Below are positions 11,483 through 21,152 of a stretch of 64,000 nt of DNA, in pieces. The DNA is from Bacteroidia bacterium. Lineage in GTDB: Bacteria; Bacteroidota; Bacteroidia; Flavobacteriales; Flavobacteriaceae. The stretch covers positions 85,758-149,757 of the forward strand of contig JAUIDI010000009.1 of the NCBI GenBank assembly GCA_030428705.1. The letters run 5' to 3'. Both the position numbers and the translations under genes were made by a program. The number at the start of each line of letters is the position of its first letter. The first letter of the stretch is position 1. A model generated the notes under the pieces. The model searched no databases. It was not told the origin of the DNA and saw nothing but the letters and a program-made list of their open reading frames with translations.

Positions 11483-11511
11483 AAAAGCCCCGACTCTTTG
11501 TCGGGGCTTTT
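11483..11511 (+). terminator. Rho-independent terminator
   Basis: Perfect 12-bp stem (AAAAGCCCCGAC / GTCGGGGCTTTT) with a 5-nt TCTTT loop and flanking A and T tracts, so it can work on both strands. It lies in the 421-nt gap between yidC and mnmA, downstream of the palindromic repeat. Confidence 0.85.
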
Positions 11512-11682
11512 AGCATTAAGTAGGTTTAGTTTGGTAAGATTTGGGACTCCAAAGATGCATTGCATTACCTTCAAAAAAAATTAATAGTTGTCAAGCTTCG
11601 TTTTTTGTATGCTAACCATCATGATTTTGATGTTTGCTTTTTTTCAAGTCTAAGCCATCTCTTTTTAGGCCTGTATTTTTCG

Positions 11683-11690
11683 TATTTTTG
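11683..11690 (+). promoter_or_regulatory. Putative -7 promoter element of mnmA
   Basis: TATTTTTG matches the Bacteroidota -7 consensus TAnnTTTG exactly and sits 17 nt before the mnmA ATG. No TTG -33 box lies at the standard spacing, so the call rests on the -7 box and position. Confidence 0.45.
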
Positions 11691-11707
11691 CGCTTGTTGT
11701 CAAACCT

Positions 11708-12898
11708 ATGAAAAAAGTTGTAGTCGGACTTTCGGGAGGAGTGGATTCAAGCGTTGCCGCATATCTGTTGAAAAAACAAGGATATGAGGTCATCGGCCTT
11801 TTTATGAAAAATTGGCATGATGATTCCGTTACTATTTCTGAAGAATGCCCATGGCTCGAAGACAGTAATGATGCACTCATTGTAGCCGAGAAACTTGGAA
11901 TTCCGTTTCAGACAATCGATTTGAGCAAGGAGTACAAAGAGCGTATAGTGGATTATATGTTCAGGGAGTATGAAATGGGCCGTACCCCGAATCCCGATGT
12001 TTTGTGTAATCGGGAAATCAAGTTCGATGTCTTTCTCAAAATAGCCTTGCAATTGGGAGCCGACTTCGTGGCTACAGGACATTATTGTCGCAAAGGAGTT
12101 TTAAAAAACCCTGATGGTACGGAAACCTATCGATTGTTGGCGGGTAAAGATGGCAATAAGGATCAATCCTATTTTTTATGCCAACTATCACAGGAACAAT
12201 TGGCAAAGACATTATTCCCTATCGGGGAATTGACCAAACCTGAAGTACGCCAAATCGCCGCGGACAATGATTTGATCACTGCCGATAAAAAAGACTCCCA
12301 GGGCTTATGTTTTATCGGAAAGGTACGTTTACCCGATTTCCTGCAACAAAAATTGAAACCTAAAAAAGGGGTTATTGTTGAAGTTCCGGCAGACGTGCCA
12401 CAATACAAAAGATCAAGGGCCAAGTTTGGTACCAAGCAGGAAGAATTGGCCTATCATTCCCGAAAAACCGTTTATAACACTGGAGATGGCAAAGTGGTGG
12501 GCGAACACCAAGGAGCCCATTATTTTACAAAGGGCCAACGCAAAGGTCTGGATGTAGGAGGAACCAGGGAACCGCTATTTGTTATCGAGACCGATGTAGA
12601 AAAAAATATTATTTATACGGGTCAAGGAAAATCGCATCCGGGTTTGTACCGAAAAACCCTGTTCGTTAACGAAGATGAAATTCATTGGGTACGTCCTGAT
12701 TTAAAATTAAAAGTGGACGAAACCCTTGAAGTTGAGGCACGCATTCGTTACCGCCAACCTTTGGAGAAAGCAACCCTCTATAAAATCGATAGCGGACTTT
12801 ACGTCGATTTTAAAAACAAACAATCCGCTATTACCGAAGGCCAATTTGTAGCTTGGTACCATGGGGAAGAGTTGTTGGGATCGGGCGTGATTTCTTAA
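11708..12898 (+). CDS. mnmA: tRNA-specific 2-thiouridylase MnmA
   Basis: Adds sulfur to position 2 of the wobble uridine (U34) of tRNA-Lys, -Glu and -Gln. The 396-residue protein has the ATP-pyrophosphatase PP-loop SGGVDSS at residues 9-15, catalytic Cys100 in [12 protein letters not shown] and the disulfide-partner Cys201 in [10 protein letters not shown], followed by the C-terminal beta-barrel domains that cradle the tRNA. Monocistronic-looking, with its own -7 element and a terminator upstream. The 84 nt after it precede the nitronate-monooxygenase-like gene. Confidence 0.96.
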   Translation: MKKVVVGLSGGVDSSVAAYLLKKQGYEVIGLFMKNWHDDSVTISEECPWLEDSNDALIVAEKLGIPFQTIDLSKEYKERIVDYMFREYEMGRTPNPDVLCNREIKFDVFLKIALQLGADFVATGHYCRKGVLKNPDGTETYRLLAGKDGNKDQSYFLCQLSQEQLAKTLFPIGELTKPEVRQIAADNDLITADKKDSQGLCFIGKVRLPDFLQQKLKPKKGVIVEVPADVPQYKRSRAKFGTKQEELAYHSRKTVYNTGDGKVVGEHQGAHYFTKGQRKGLDVGGTREPLFVIETDVEKNIIYTGQGKSHPGLYRKTLFVNEDEIHWVRPDLKLKVDETLEVEARIRYRQPLEKATLYKIDSGLYVDFKNKQSAITEGQFVAWYHGEELLGSGVIS

Positions 12899-12982
12899 AG
12901 CCACACCTGACCTTCCCAAAGGGAAATATATTTCAGTCGGAAAAAATTGTGTTGGCACGATCTGGCTCGAACAGACAGTTTT

Positions 12983-13924
12983 ATGCAAAACAGAATAACA
13001 GAGCTTTTCAATATCGAATACCCCATAGTCCAGGCCGGAATGGTCTGGGCCAGCGGCTGGCGATTGGCTTCGGCGGTATCTAACGCCGGTGGACTGGGTT
13101 TGATCGGTGCGGGATCCATGTACCCCGAGGTGCTTCGCGAACATATTCAAAAATGTCAACAGGCGACCGACAAACCATTTGGTGTGAACGTACCAATGCT
13201 CTATCCGAATATCAATGAGATTATGGATAGCATTGTTGAAATGGGAATCAAAATCGTTTTCACTTCGGCGGGAAACCCAAAAACCTGGACCTCTTTTCTG
13301 CAAGAAAATGGAATTACAGTTGTACACGTGGTCAGTAGCGTTAAGTTCGCGTTAAAAGCTCGGGAAGCCGGCGTTGATGCAATTGTGGCGGAGGGTTTTG
13401 AGGCCGGGGGACATAATGGTCGAGATGAGACCACAACTATGGTATTGATTCCGGCTGTTAAGGAAAAAATAGATATTCCCTTGATTGCCGCAGGAGGAAT
13501 AGGAACAGGACGTGCCATGTTGGCGGCCATGGTCTTGGGGGCGGATGGAGTACAGGTCGGTAGTCGGTTCGTGGCCAGTCATGAGGCGTCGTCGCACGAA
13601 CTTTTCAAACAGAAAGTTGTCGATGCCGGGGAAGGTGACACCCAATTGACTCTTAAAGAATTGGCTCCAGTACGTTTGATCAAAAATAAGTTTTATAATG
13701 ACGTGCAGAAGGCTTATGCCAATGGGGCTTCCATACAACAATTGAAAGAACTTTTGGGACGCGCCCGCGCTAAACGCGGCATGTTCGAAGGTGACCTTGA
13801 AGAAGGTGAACTTGAAATTGGACAGGTATCCGCTTTGATTCATAACATTAAGCCTGCCGCTCAAATCGTGGAAGATTTGATGAGTGAATTTACCTTGGCA
13901 AAAGTGGAAATTCAAAAATTATAA
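12983..13924 (+). CDS. Nitronate monooxygenase / FabK-like flavoenzyme
   Basis: A 313-residue FMN-binding TIM barrel of the 2-nitropropane dioxygenase family. The start ATG at 12983 (MQNRITELFNIEYPIVQAGM) is chosen because the family begins there. Key motifs: VQAGMVWAS, the EGFEAGGHNG loop with the catalytic His, PLIAAGGIGTGR for FMN phosphate, and GADGVQVGSRFVA. These motifs are shared by nitronate monooxygenases and by the enoyl-ACP reductase FabK, so the physiological substrate is uncertain. Its last 6 nt overlap the end of the convergent TPR gene. Confidence 0.85.
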   Translation: MQNRITELFNIEYPIVQAGMVWASGWRLASAVSNAGGLGLIGAGSMYPEVLREHIQKCQQATDKPFGVNVPMLYPNINEIMDSIVEMGIKIVFTSAGNPKTWTSFLQENGITVVHVVSSVKFALKAREAGVDAIVAEGFEAGGHNGRDETTTMVLIPAVKEKIDIPLIAAGGIGTGRAMLAAMVLGADGVQVGSRFVASHEASSHELFKQKVVDAGEGDTQLTLKELAPVRLIKNKFYNDVQKAYANGASIQQLKELLGRARAKRGMFEGDLEEGELEIGQVSALIHNIKPAAQIVEDLMSEFTLAKVEIQKL

Positions 13925-15649
13925 TACCGAAGTCTCGATTTCAATATCGGAGTCTTTCCAAGCTGTATTGAATTCTGTTTTGATAGCATCGGCCTCTTCC
14001 ATTTTGCCTTGTGCCTTTAAACTTTGATACAGCCCTATCAAAGACCAGCCATTTTGACGCAGTATTTTTAAATCGGCTTGATATACCTTTTCCGCTTCGG
14101 CATATTTCTTGGCCTTCAACAATATGGCCCCTAAGTTCTGTCTTGGCGGAATATGCCAGGCCGATGGCTCGGTATAAACCAAATTATCCTCAAGTTCCAC
14201 GGCCTTTTTAAGGTGGGTTTCAGCCTTTTCCAAGTCACCGTTTAATGCTGAAAACTCTCCCGCCACTATTTCATAGGCGATGTCGGCCAACAAACCGGAA
14301 TTATTATTGGGGGTTGCGACCAGATTCTTTATTTCGGGGTCTTTTTTGATTTGCGCGATGGCATCCAATTCTTCTTGGGCTTCCTTGGCGTTTCCTTTTC
14401 TAACAAAGGCGATTCCCCTTGCATAATGTCGCATCAAGGTCAAATGTTTTATTTCTGGACTTGGGGCGGGAAAAGTCAAAATATCGTTCCATTTCCCAAA
14501 TCTGGTATACGCAAGAAGTGGGGTAGCAGCAAAATCCTGTAAAAATGGAAGTTCGGCCAATTGGCCGGTCGGCACCTTTTCTGCGGTTTTTTTGGCGGCG
14601 TCTATCGCTAACGTGCTGTTGCCCAACAAACTGGCCGAAGACCACAAAAAATGAATGTTATGGGGGTAATAGGCAAGAGGGTATAGTCCTTGTGAAAAGC
14701 ATTGGGCGATATAATCCTCATCTGCTTTGATAGCCGTTTGGTTGACCTTGACAGCATCCAAATATCGGCCCACCCTAATGTAAATGTGCGATGGCATATG
14801 AACGATATGTCCGGCCCCCGGCATCAACGACGCCAACTTATCGGCACTTTCGACCCCAAGATCAGGATAAGGTAATTCGACCATATGTATGTAATAGTGG
14901 TGTCCTCCCGGGTTTTCCGGTTCAAGTTGAATCGCTTTTTCAAGTGCCGCTTTGGCCTCCTCGATATTCGGTGATGGATTGCCTTGCTTGTCCCAATAAT
15001 TCCAAGGTACGGTGTTCATTACCGAAGCAGCATATAAAATTTGAATGTTCGCATCTTCAGGGTATTTGTTTGCTACTTTGGCCATGGCATGCATATAGGC
15101 CATGTTCAATTCGGCGATATCTTTGTTCAGGTCCTCACTATATCTGGCGGATAATGCCTCTATAAGTGCCTGTTCCTTTTTGCTTGCATCAGATGCGAAA
15201 CTTTTGGCCTTGGATATCGCCTCATGGATTTTGGCTTTGCGTTCATCGTCCGGAAACGGATCATTGATATTTGGACCCAATGCAAAGGCCTGGCCCCAAT
15301 ACGCCATTGCCGAGCTGTTATCCAAACGTGCGGCTTCCATAAAAGAACGATGGCCCTCGGCATGGTTAAATGCATATGACAACTTAATACCCTGGTCAAA
15401 AAATGCCTGCGCCCGTTCATTTTGCGTAGTTATTTGAAAATGAAGATTGCCCAAGTTATTAAAAAGTGGCGAAATCTGACGCGTGGTATCGACATCCTTA
15501 AGCAGAAAATTGGCCACCGTACACGGAATAAAATTATAGCCGGCACGTTGATAATTGTCGGAATTTTTTTCCGTTTGGCGCAAAAAGATAATTTCCGTAA
15601 TCAGGAATAGTACAAGTACGCCAATGGCGATGCTCAGTTTCGTTTTCAT
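13919..15649 (-). CDS. Tetratricopeptide repeat exported/membrane-anchored protein
   Basis: A 576-residue protein with an N-terminal signal anchor (about 5-23, LSIAIGVLVLFLITEIIFL) and a long helical region with TPR-like repeats, the clearest being AFFDQGIKLSYAFNHAEGHR, EAKAALEKAIQLEPENPGGH and KKYAEAEKVYQADLKILRQ. Histidine-rich loops (GGHHYYIHMVE, GHIVHMPSHIYIRVG) are conserved in this family of Bacteroidota/proteobacterial proteins usually labelled only TPR domain protein; they could bind metal, but no enzyme is known. Convergent with the preceding flavoenzyme. Confidence 0.8.
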   Translation of the reverse strand: MKTKLSIAIGVLVLFLITEIIFLRQTEKNSDNYQRAGYNFIPCTVANFLLKDVDTTRQISPLFNNLGNLHFQITTQNERAQAFFDQGIKLSYAFNHAEGHRSFMEAARLDNSSAMAYWGQAFALGPNINDPFPDDERKAKIHEAISKAKSFASDASKKEQALIEALSARYSEDLNKDIAELNMAYMHAMAKVANKYPEDANIQILYAASVMNTVPWNYWDKQGNPSPNIEEAKAALEKAIQLEPENPGGHHYYIHMVELPYPDLGVESADKLASLMPGAGHIVHMPSHIYIRVGRYLDAVKVNQTAIKADEDYIAQCFSQGLYPLAYYPHNIHFLWSSASLLGNSTLAIDAAKKTAEKVPTGQLAELPFLQDFAATPLLAYTRFGKWNDILTFPAPSPEIKHLTLMRHYARGIAFVRKGNAKEAQEELDAIAQIKKDPEIKNLVATPNNNSGLLADIAYEIVAGEFSALNGDLEKAETHLKKAVELEDNLVYTEPSAWHIPPRQNLGAILLKAKKYAEAEKVYQADLKILRQNGWSLIGLYQSLKAQGKMEEADAIKTEFNTAWKDSDIEIETSVL

Positions 15650-15791
15650 AATATTGGTATTCGTTTGAACTCAGAAAAATTATCGTAGGGGGATTCTACT
15701 GGAGGGAACCGAAAAACAAGTTTTTCTCAAAAATCTAAATGTACTAAATTTTTGTTGCGTATAATGAGTCTATTGCGGTATTAAAAATTGA

Positions 15792-16010
15792 CTATGAAAA
15801 CCGATTTACCGCTTCTTTCGCTTTTTCTATCTCGTCTTTATGCACAAAAACATCGACCAGACCTGCGGTGGTGGTAGCAAACCCGGCCAGACGGCCGGAC
15901 TCCGCTTCGTCTTTTATAATAGCTTCAATCCCCATTCCGTGCAGATGGCTAACGATTTGATGTGCTACGAATGAGTTTCCGGTGAATATTTTTGTATAAT
16001 TTGATTCCAT
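15792..16010 (-). CDS. DUF2007 domain small protein
   Basis: A 72-residue protein matching DUF2007 (putative signal-transducing protein, PII-like ferredoxin fold): YTKIFTGNSFVAHQIVSHLHGMGIEA at the N-terminus and VDVFVHKDEIEKAKEAV near the end, a typical beta-alpha-beta layout. No signal peptide. It starts 9 nt after the stop of the M28 peptidase gene and is probably co-transcribed with it. Biological role unknown. Confidence 0.75.
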   Translation of the reverse strand: MESNYTKIFTGNSFVAHQIVSHLHGMGIEAIIKDEAESGRLAGFATTTAGLVDVFVHKDEIEKAKEAVNRFS

Positions 16011-16019
16011 GGTATTGTA

Positions 16020-18212
16020 TCAATGCATTGTGTTTATTTCATCGATATGTCCTTTGAATTCCCTTAAAGTGCCTGCAAGTTTTAAAATTTGTTCCTGCGC
16101 TTCCTCCCAATTCTTCTGTTCTATAGCTTCGCGAACGCTCGGCAAGGTCTTGACACCATAGCCTGTATAGAATCCGGGAGCATAGATTTGGTGTTTATAC
16201 CAAGAGCGTCTCGGCAATCCGGTTTTAGAAGTTAGTTTGTGTTCGGCCATCATCAACTTTTTATTGAGGTCGTTTCGTTTTTGAACGGATAATTTTGAGA
16301 TATCCATTTTAGAGAACTCCGAGATACTTGAATTTAGTTCGGCCATGATATTTTGCAAAGCACTGAAATCCAGATAGGGGACGGCACCTTTTTTTTCTGG
16401 TTTTTTGAAAGGTTTCGTTGGATCCGCGGCCAATTCGAAAAGGTTGTTATCGACCATCGAATTATGTTTTTCAACATCGGAACGCATTGATTCGGTATTT
16501 TTCATGATTTCGTTCAGGTAGCCCGAAACGGTTGAATACCACTCCTCAAATTCGAACGGTAAGACATCGGCATTGGCCAAACGTAACACTATTCTACCGG
16601 CGGTATTTGCCAAGGCCACTCCATAGGCAAATCCGGGGTCTTTAAATCTTTTATAATGCGGATAGGTATCGTAGATTGTATGGTATTCGCCCCCGCTATT
16701 TTCACCTCCAAAACTCAAATTCAAGGCGGCGATACCAGCATGTTGGATAAATGGGGTATAATCGGAGCCTGAACCAAGTGCATAGAGTTCGAATTTGTCG
16801 TTGCCTCCCCTTACTTGATCTACTGCCATTCTTCTTTCCCGTATAGAAACGCCCCGTTGCGGATCTACCACGGCGCTTGCCACCTCGCCGACCATTTTTT
16901 GCAATGAATGCGACCCTCCTGCACCTAAAAATCCTCGGCCGTTGCCATCGGTATTGACATAAGCCACCAACTTTTGTTGCAATTCCGCTTTATGGTCTTC
17001 TACCCATTCTGTAGAACCAATAAGTCCGGGTTCTTCGGCATCCCATGCTGCATACACCAAAGTCCGTTTTGGTTTTTGTCCTTTTTTCGCCAATTCACCT
17101 ATGGCACGTGCCTCCTCCATCAAAGCGACCATCCCGCTTATAGGATCGTTCGCACCATGGACCCATGCGTCATGATGGTTGCCGCGCATCACCCATTGAT
17201 CGGGATAATCTGTTCCCTTCATTGTCGCGATAACATTATGGGCAGGCTTCAATTGCCAGTCGAACTCAAGTTTCAAGTGTACTTTGGCAGGGCCGGGACC
17301 GACATGATAGGTAATTGGCAGTCCACCTTTCCAAGAATTGGGAGCTACGGGACCTTCCAAAGCGGCCAATAAAGGTTGGGCATCTTCATAGGAAATCGGG
17401 AGTACGGGTACCTTGGTAATCGTGGGTGCATCTTTTCGATCCAAACGTTTGGCATCTTTGGTAGCCCCATAACCGGGTGTCAAGACGTCGCCGGGGTAAG
17501 TGGGCATATCCATTACCGAACCTCTTTGTACTCCTGTCTTGTTCTTAAAGGCACCTTTGGGATAAACATCTCCGCGGACATAGCCATCATCTTGAGGGTC
17601 GGAATAGATAATGCAGCCTATCGCCCCTTTTTCCGCTGCCAGTTTTGGCTTGATGCCCCGCCATGAACCTTGATATTTGGCTATGACGATTTTTCCCTTG
17701 ACATCGATGCCCAGTTTTTCCAATTCTTCATAATCCTTTGGAATACCATAGTTGACAAAGACCAATTCGGCCTCGACATCGCCATCGGTTGAAAAGGCAT
17801 TGTAACTGGGCAGCAATGCATCGCCCTGTGCCGTGAACTTATCTCCCTCTACGGGAACAGCGGTCAGTTTGGCCTTGTATTCGGTAGGCCCGGTCATTTC
17901 CAAAATCCTTACCTTGGGGTAGGGAAACAATACATGATAGGTTTCTATTTTGGTATCATATCCCCACGACTTGAACTGTTTTTGAATCCATTTGGCATTC
18001 TTCTCTCCATATTCGGTACCTACCCAATGGGGTTCGGCAGACATCAATTGCATCCATTGATCCAAATTGTCGGTTGACAACTTGGCCTCAAAAGCTTTTT
18101 CAAGGGCCAATTGTTTTTTTGCATTTTCGGGAATAAAACCGGTAATGGTTTCTTGGGCAGCGGCGGGGAAAATCAATAGGGCCGTGAAGAAAGAAAGAAG
18201 ATAGCGTCTCAT
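16020..18212 (-). CDS. M28 family metallopeptidase, glutamate carboxypeptidase II-like
   Basis: A 730-residue secreted zinc exopeptidase. ATG at 18212 (MRRYLLSFFTALLIFPAAAQ) is chosen because it begins a clear signal peptide; the upstream extension of the frame is unlike the family. Domains: protease-associated (PA) insert about 150-330 (KGKIVIAKYQGSWRG, GAIGCIIYSDPQDDG), M28 catalytic domain ~340-580 with zinc ligands in GNHHDAWVHGANDP, the AWDAEEPGLIG catalytic Glu pair, VNTDGNGRG, and a C-terminal His in HTIYDTYPHY; then a transferrin-receptor-like dimerisation domain. It likely removes C-terminal residues from peptides in the periplasm. It lies between GH140 and DUF2007 genes. Confidence 0.92.
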   Translation of the reverse strand: MRRYLLSFFTALLIFPAAAQETITGFIPENAKKQLALEKAFEAKLSTDNLDQWMQLMSAEPHWVGTEYGEKNAKWIQKQFKSWGYDTKIETYHVLFPYPKVRILEMTGPTEYKAKLTAVPVEGDKFTAQGDALLPSYNAFSTDGDVEAELVFVNYGIPKDYEELEKLGIDVKGKIVIAKYQGSWRGIKPKLAAEKGAIGCIIYSDPQDDGYVRGDVYPKGAFKNKTGVQRGSVMDMPTYPGDVLTPGYGATKDAKRLDRKDAPTITKVPVLPISYEDAQPLLAALEGPVAPNSWKGGLPITYHVGPGPAKVHLKLEFDWQLKPAHNVIATMKGTDYPDQWVMRGNHHDAWVHGANDPISGMVALMEEARAIGELAKKGQKPKRTLVYAAWDAEEPGLIGSTEWVEDHKAELQQKLVAYVNTDGNGRGFLGAGGSHSLQKMVGEVASAVVDPQRGVSIRERRMAVDQVRGGNDKFELYALGSGSDYTPFIQHAGIAALNLSFGGENSGGEYHTIYDTYPHYKRFKDPGFAYGVALANTAGRIVLRLANADVLPFEFEEWYSTVSGYLNEIMKNTESMRSDVEKHNSMVDNNLFELAADPTKPFKKPEKKGAVPYLDFSALQNIMAELNSSISEFSKMDISKLSVQKRNDLNKKLMMAEHKLTSKTGLPRRSWYKHQIYAPGFYTGYGVKTLPSVREAIEQKNWEEAQEQILKLAGTLREFKGHIDEINTMH

Positions 18213-18273
18213 TATATATAGGATTTTAAAGTGATGAAAGTTAACTTTTTTGACCTTCATTTCCCAGCAGGAT

Positions 18274-19659
18274 TCAATCTGTTTTTCCCGGAACTGCAAA
18301 TTTTTCGGAAACATTGTCGACTACCAAGACCCAATCATGGCCTTTGCCCGATGTTGGGGGATTTATGGTAACCTGTCTTGACTTTTTGATTTGTGGCGCG
18401 TCAAAATAATTACCCGTTCTAGGGTCGTACCACCAGGCCTTTAACCGGTTGCCTTTCAAGGAAGAAAAATCGATTTTGGTTGTCTTGCCCGTTGGAAAAT
18501 AAACCATGGCGTACGAACCATTACTATCGCGGGTCGCAATGACATAATCATTATTCTCCTCTTGTTCATCCAGAACCATTGATTGATCCGGAATGCGCGT
18601 TAAATAAGGTCGTGATAACATCAAATTCTTCAGGTGCTTTACTTGATTGGCCATGGGCAGGTCCAAGGCAATGGGCCAAGGCCGTAAGGGTTGGTTGATT
18701 CCTTTTCTGTCGGATGTATACATTTGCCATACATCATGGCATCCGTAGGTTTGGCCAAATGCCCTGGCGAAAACGTTCCAGTATATGATGCGACGGATGT
18801 CTTCGGGCACACTATGGCCCAGTTCCTTCGCATTGAAACAATTCGGATGGTCTTCATACAAAGGTTCCCCGTCAAGTACCGGTTTTACCGGATTTAAATT
18901 ATAGTCGTGCGCTATATAATTGTATGTGCCCTTGTTGGCACAATGACCGGTTTGGTGCATATTAAAATCGAGCCATTCCTCATTATGGAACCAAGTGGAC
19001 GAACCGCCTCCTTTTTTGGGTTGGGGATGGTAGCCCATCAAAGTTTCTTCGTATCCCCCGGCCGCTTCGGCAATGCCTTCGGCCATTTGGTTCCAAATGG
19101 CAACGTCGTCGGTATTGTCACGCGGATTACGGTCGCCACCGATTATCCAGATAACATTGTCATAGTCTTTATACCTGTTCCCGATCCATTGGCCGAATAT
19201 CCGTGCATTTTCTTTGTCGAATACTTCAGGCCCCACTCCCCAACTATTTTTAAAAACCTTGTCGCCCCAAGTTGGAAGGAGTGCGATATAAATGCCTAGA
19301 CTATCCGCCTTTTTTACGATATGATCAACATGCTCAAAGTATCCGGCATTTGGGGTTTCAGGGTCATTGTCGAAAAGCGGTTTTTGTCCGTAAGGGTTGG
19401 CAGTATTGAGTCCATCGATTTCTGCCAGGGCGACAGCCTGAACAACATTGAACCCTTGTTCGGCCCTTTTTTCGAGATACATGTTCGCTTCCTCGCGGTC
19501 GCATCTATGGAACAATTCCCATGCGGTATCGGCCATCCAAAAGAAAGGTTTTCCATCTTCGGTTACCAAAAACCGATGGTTTTCGCTGACCTTGAGTCGT
19601 TGCGCCGAAATCGTTGAAACCGAGAGAGCGAAACAAAGAATAAAGAAATAACGATGCAT
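18274..19659 (-). CDS. Glycoside hydrolase family 140-like protein (DUF4038)
   Basis: A 461-residue exported enzyme with signal peptide 1-19. The DUF4038 TIM barrel (~22-350) begins RFLVTEDGKPFFWMADTAWE and has the family's candidate acidic catalytic residues in IIGGDRNPRDN and VLDGEPLYED; the C-terminal ~90 residues form the small beta domain labelled collagen-binding in databases (KAWWYDPRTGNYFDA). Characterised GH140 enzymes are apiosidases acting on rhamnogalacturonan II, but other substrates are likely in marine bacteria. It lies 61 nt upstream of the M28 gene on the same strand and is not inside a recognisable polysaccharide utilisation locus. Confidence 0.85.
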   Translation of the reverse strand: MHRYFFILCFALSVSTISAQRLKVSENHRFLVTEDGKPFFWMADTAWELFHRCDREEANMYLEKRAEQGFNVVQAVALAEIDGLNTANPYGQKPLFDNDPETPNAGYFEHVDHIVKKADSLGIYIALLPTWGDKVFKNSWGVGPEVFDKENARIFGQWIGNRYKDYDNVIWIIGGDRNPRDNTDDVAIWNQMAEGIAEAAGGYEETLMGYHPQPKKGGGSSTWFHNEEWLDFNMHQTGHCANKGTYNYIAHDYNLNPVKPVLDGEPLYEDHPNCFNAKELGHSVPEDIRRIIYWNVFARAFGQTYGCHDVWQMYTSDRKGINQPLRPWPIALDLPMANQVKHLKNLMLSRPYLTRIPDQSMVLDEQEENNDYVIATRDSNGSYAMVYFPTGKTTKIDFSSLKGNRLKAWWYDPRTGNYFDAPQIKKSRQVTINPPTSGKGHDWVLVVDNVSEKFAVPGKTD

Positions 19660-19732
19660 AACAGTTCATATCGAGTCGGTAAAGTACTGATTTTTTGCAA
19701 TTCCCAATTGCTAAACTACTTTCTTGAGCAAT

Positions 19733-20446
19733 TTAAACACTACCATTTTTTCTACGAAAAGCCCTTTCATGTTCACGAGCGACATAATCTTGAATGGAAA
19801 ACTTTCGGTCTTCAAAATGATTAGGAAGGATTTTAAAGTGCTGGATACGGTCGATTCGAAAAGCGCGATAGTCTTTTCTTAAATAGCACCATGCAATCAG
19901 TATCCATTTGTTTTCGGTTGAAAAAATAAAATAGGGTTCTATTTTCCTGAAGGAGATATTCGGGTCATCGGCCTTGCGGTAGTTGATTTCAACATAATTG
20001 AAATTGGTGATCGCCAATTGTATCTCCGAAAGGGCATTGCTCGAGATACTTTCTTTACGCGTGTCAAAAACATACATTTTATTGTCGAGTATTTCGCTTT
20101 TTTCCAAAATGGAAGAACGAAACACCGATTTGATCTTGGTCAAGGCTTCCTTAAAATCCCTTACGAAGGAAGAATCGTTCGATTGATTGACCAAATGTTC
20201 GGCGGTTATCAGGGCATTGGCCTCTTTTTCGGTAAACTGAACGGGAGCTACCGTATAGCCATCCATCAAGGTATAGCCGCGACCTTCGAGGGTAATTACC
20301 GGCACACCCGCCTCGATAAGTTTTTGAATGTCGCGATATATCGTACGGATACTGACATCAAACTTATCAGAAAGCTCCGTAGCCGTTAAAACCCTACGGG
20401 ATTTCAACAGCGTCAAAATCGATATGAGTCTTGGAAGCTGCGACAT
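19733..20446 (-). CDS. YafY-type transcriptional regulator (HTH + WYL)
   Basis: A 237-residue regulator with an N-terminal DeoR-like HTH_11 domain (1-55; ELSDKFDVSIRTIYRDIQKL is the recognition segment) and a WYL domain (~135-215; YFIFSTENKWILIAWCYLRKDYRAFRIDRI, cited here in parts WILIAWC and FRIDRI). WYL domains bind nucleotides or other small ligands and often regulate stress or defence genes. It stands alone between GH140 and a palindromic repeat; possible targets include the nearby VOC and monooxygenase genes, by neighbourhood only. Confidence 0.88.
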   Translation of the reverse strand: MSQLPRLISILTLLKSRRVLTATELSDKFDVSIRTIYRDIQKLIEAGVPVITLEGRGYTLMDGYTVAPVQFTEKEANALITAEHLVNQSNDSSFVRDFKEALTKIKSVFRSSILEKSEILDNKMYVFDTRKESISSNALSEIQLAITNFNYVEINYRKADDPNISFRKIEPYFIFSTENKWILIAWCYLRKDYRAFRIDRIQHFKILPNHFEDRKFSIQDYVAREHERAFRRKNGSV

Positions 20447-20488
20447 TCAACGAATTATTGCACCACATATTCGGTCGGTGGTTTTTCG

Positions 20489-20616
20489 AAGCTGTCTAAA
20501 AAGCATGGGCAAGTGTCATATTGAGTTCGTCGAAATATCATAATTTATTGAAAATCAATAAACGGTTTCGACAGGCTCGACCTGACAACAAGGTCAAATA
20601 GCCTTTTTAGATAGCC
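20489..20616. repeat. Palindromic dispersed element, copy 2
   Basis: Outer arms 20489-20504 and 20601-20616 are imperfect inverted repeats. The inner pair, 20515-20535 and 20566-20586, carries the same TGTCA...GTCGAAA / TTTCGAC...TGACA core as the element at 11323-11456. It occupies most of the gap between the WYL regulator and the VOC gene and has no coding capacity. Outer arms differ from copy 1, so only the inner core is conserved between copies. Confidence 0.65.
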
Positions 20617-20703
20617 TCCGGTATCACTCTTAGCGATACCGGGTAAGGCAATAAAGGTAGCGAACCTTATAAGAATCCGCTACCTTCTTTAAGGCCGTGA
20701 TTT

Positions 20704-21075
20704 TTAATTCCAGGAATGGAGGGCAATTTTGTTGCCTTCTGTATCGATAAATTGGGCCATAAACCCATTTTCACCAATATCGGTCTTGGGCATCACTACT
20801 TTGCCGCCTGAAGCTTCCACGCGCGCCAAGGGTTCGCTTAGGTCATCACCCCCGTTCAAATAAACGGTGACACCATTGGCAGACGGTTCATAACCCTCCA
20901 TTTCGACAAGGCCACCGCCGACACTGTTGTTGTCCTCGTCATACGGAAACACACCATATTTGCCGCTTGGCATATGCGAATCTTTGATTTCAATACCTAA
21001 AACGGAGTTGTAAAAGCTTTTGGCCTTTTCGTAGTTTTTTGCCGGAATTTCGAACCAGCTGATTGCATTTGACAT
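20704..21075 (-). CDS. VOC family (glyoxalase/bleomycin-resistance-like) protein
   Basis: A 123-residue protein of two beta-alpha-beta-beta-beta modules, starting ISWFEIPAKNYEKAKSFYNSVLG, the standard VOC opening, and ending IDTEGNKIALHSW, where the metal-ligand position of active members would be. It is single-domain, cytoplasmic and of the usual length. Substrate cannot be predicted. It lies downstream of the ABM and DUF1080 genes on the same strand, 77 nt away. Confidence 0.85.
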   Translation of the reverse strand: MSNAISWFEIPAKNYEKAKSFYNSVLGIEIKDSHMPSGKYGVFPYDEDNNSVGGGLVEMEGYEPSANGVTVYLNGGDDLSEPLARVEASGGKVVMPKTDIGENGFMAQFIDTEGNKIALHSWN

Positions 21076-21152
21076 CTTTTTAGTTTTAAAAGTTAAACAT
21101 GCCGCAAAGATATTGGCCTTGATGTCAGATGATGTCAGGGGTTATTTTGTTT

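Noticed and set aside
12707..13327. 206-codon minus-strand frame across mnmA and the flavoenzyme
   Set aside because: Spans the ends of two well-supported genes and has no family match by eye.
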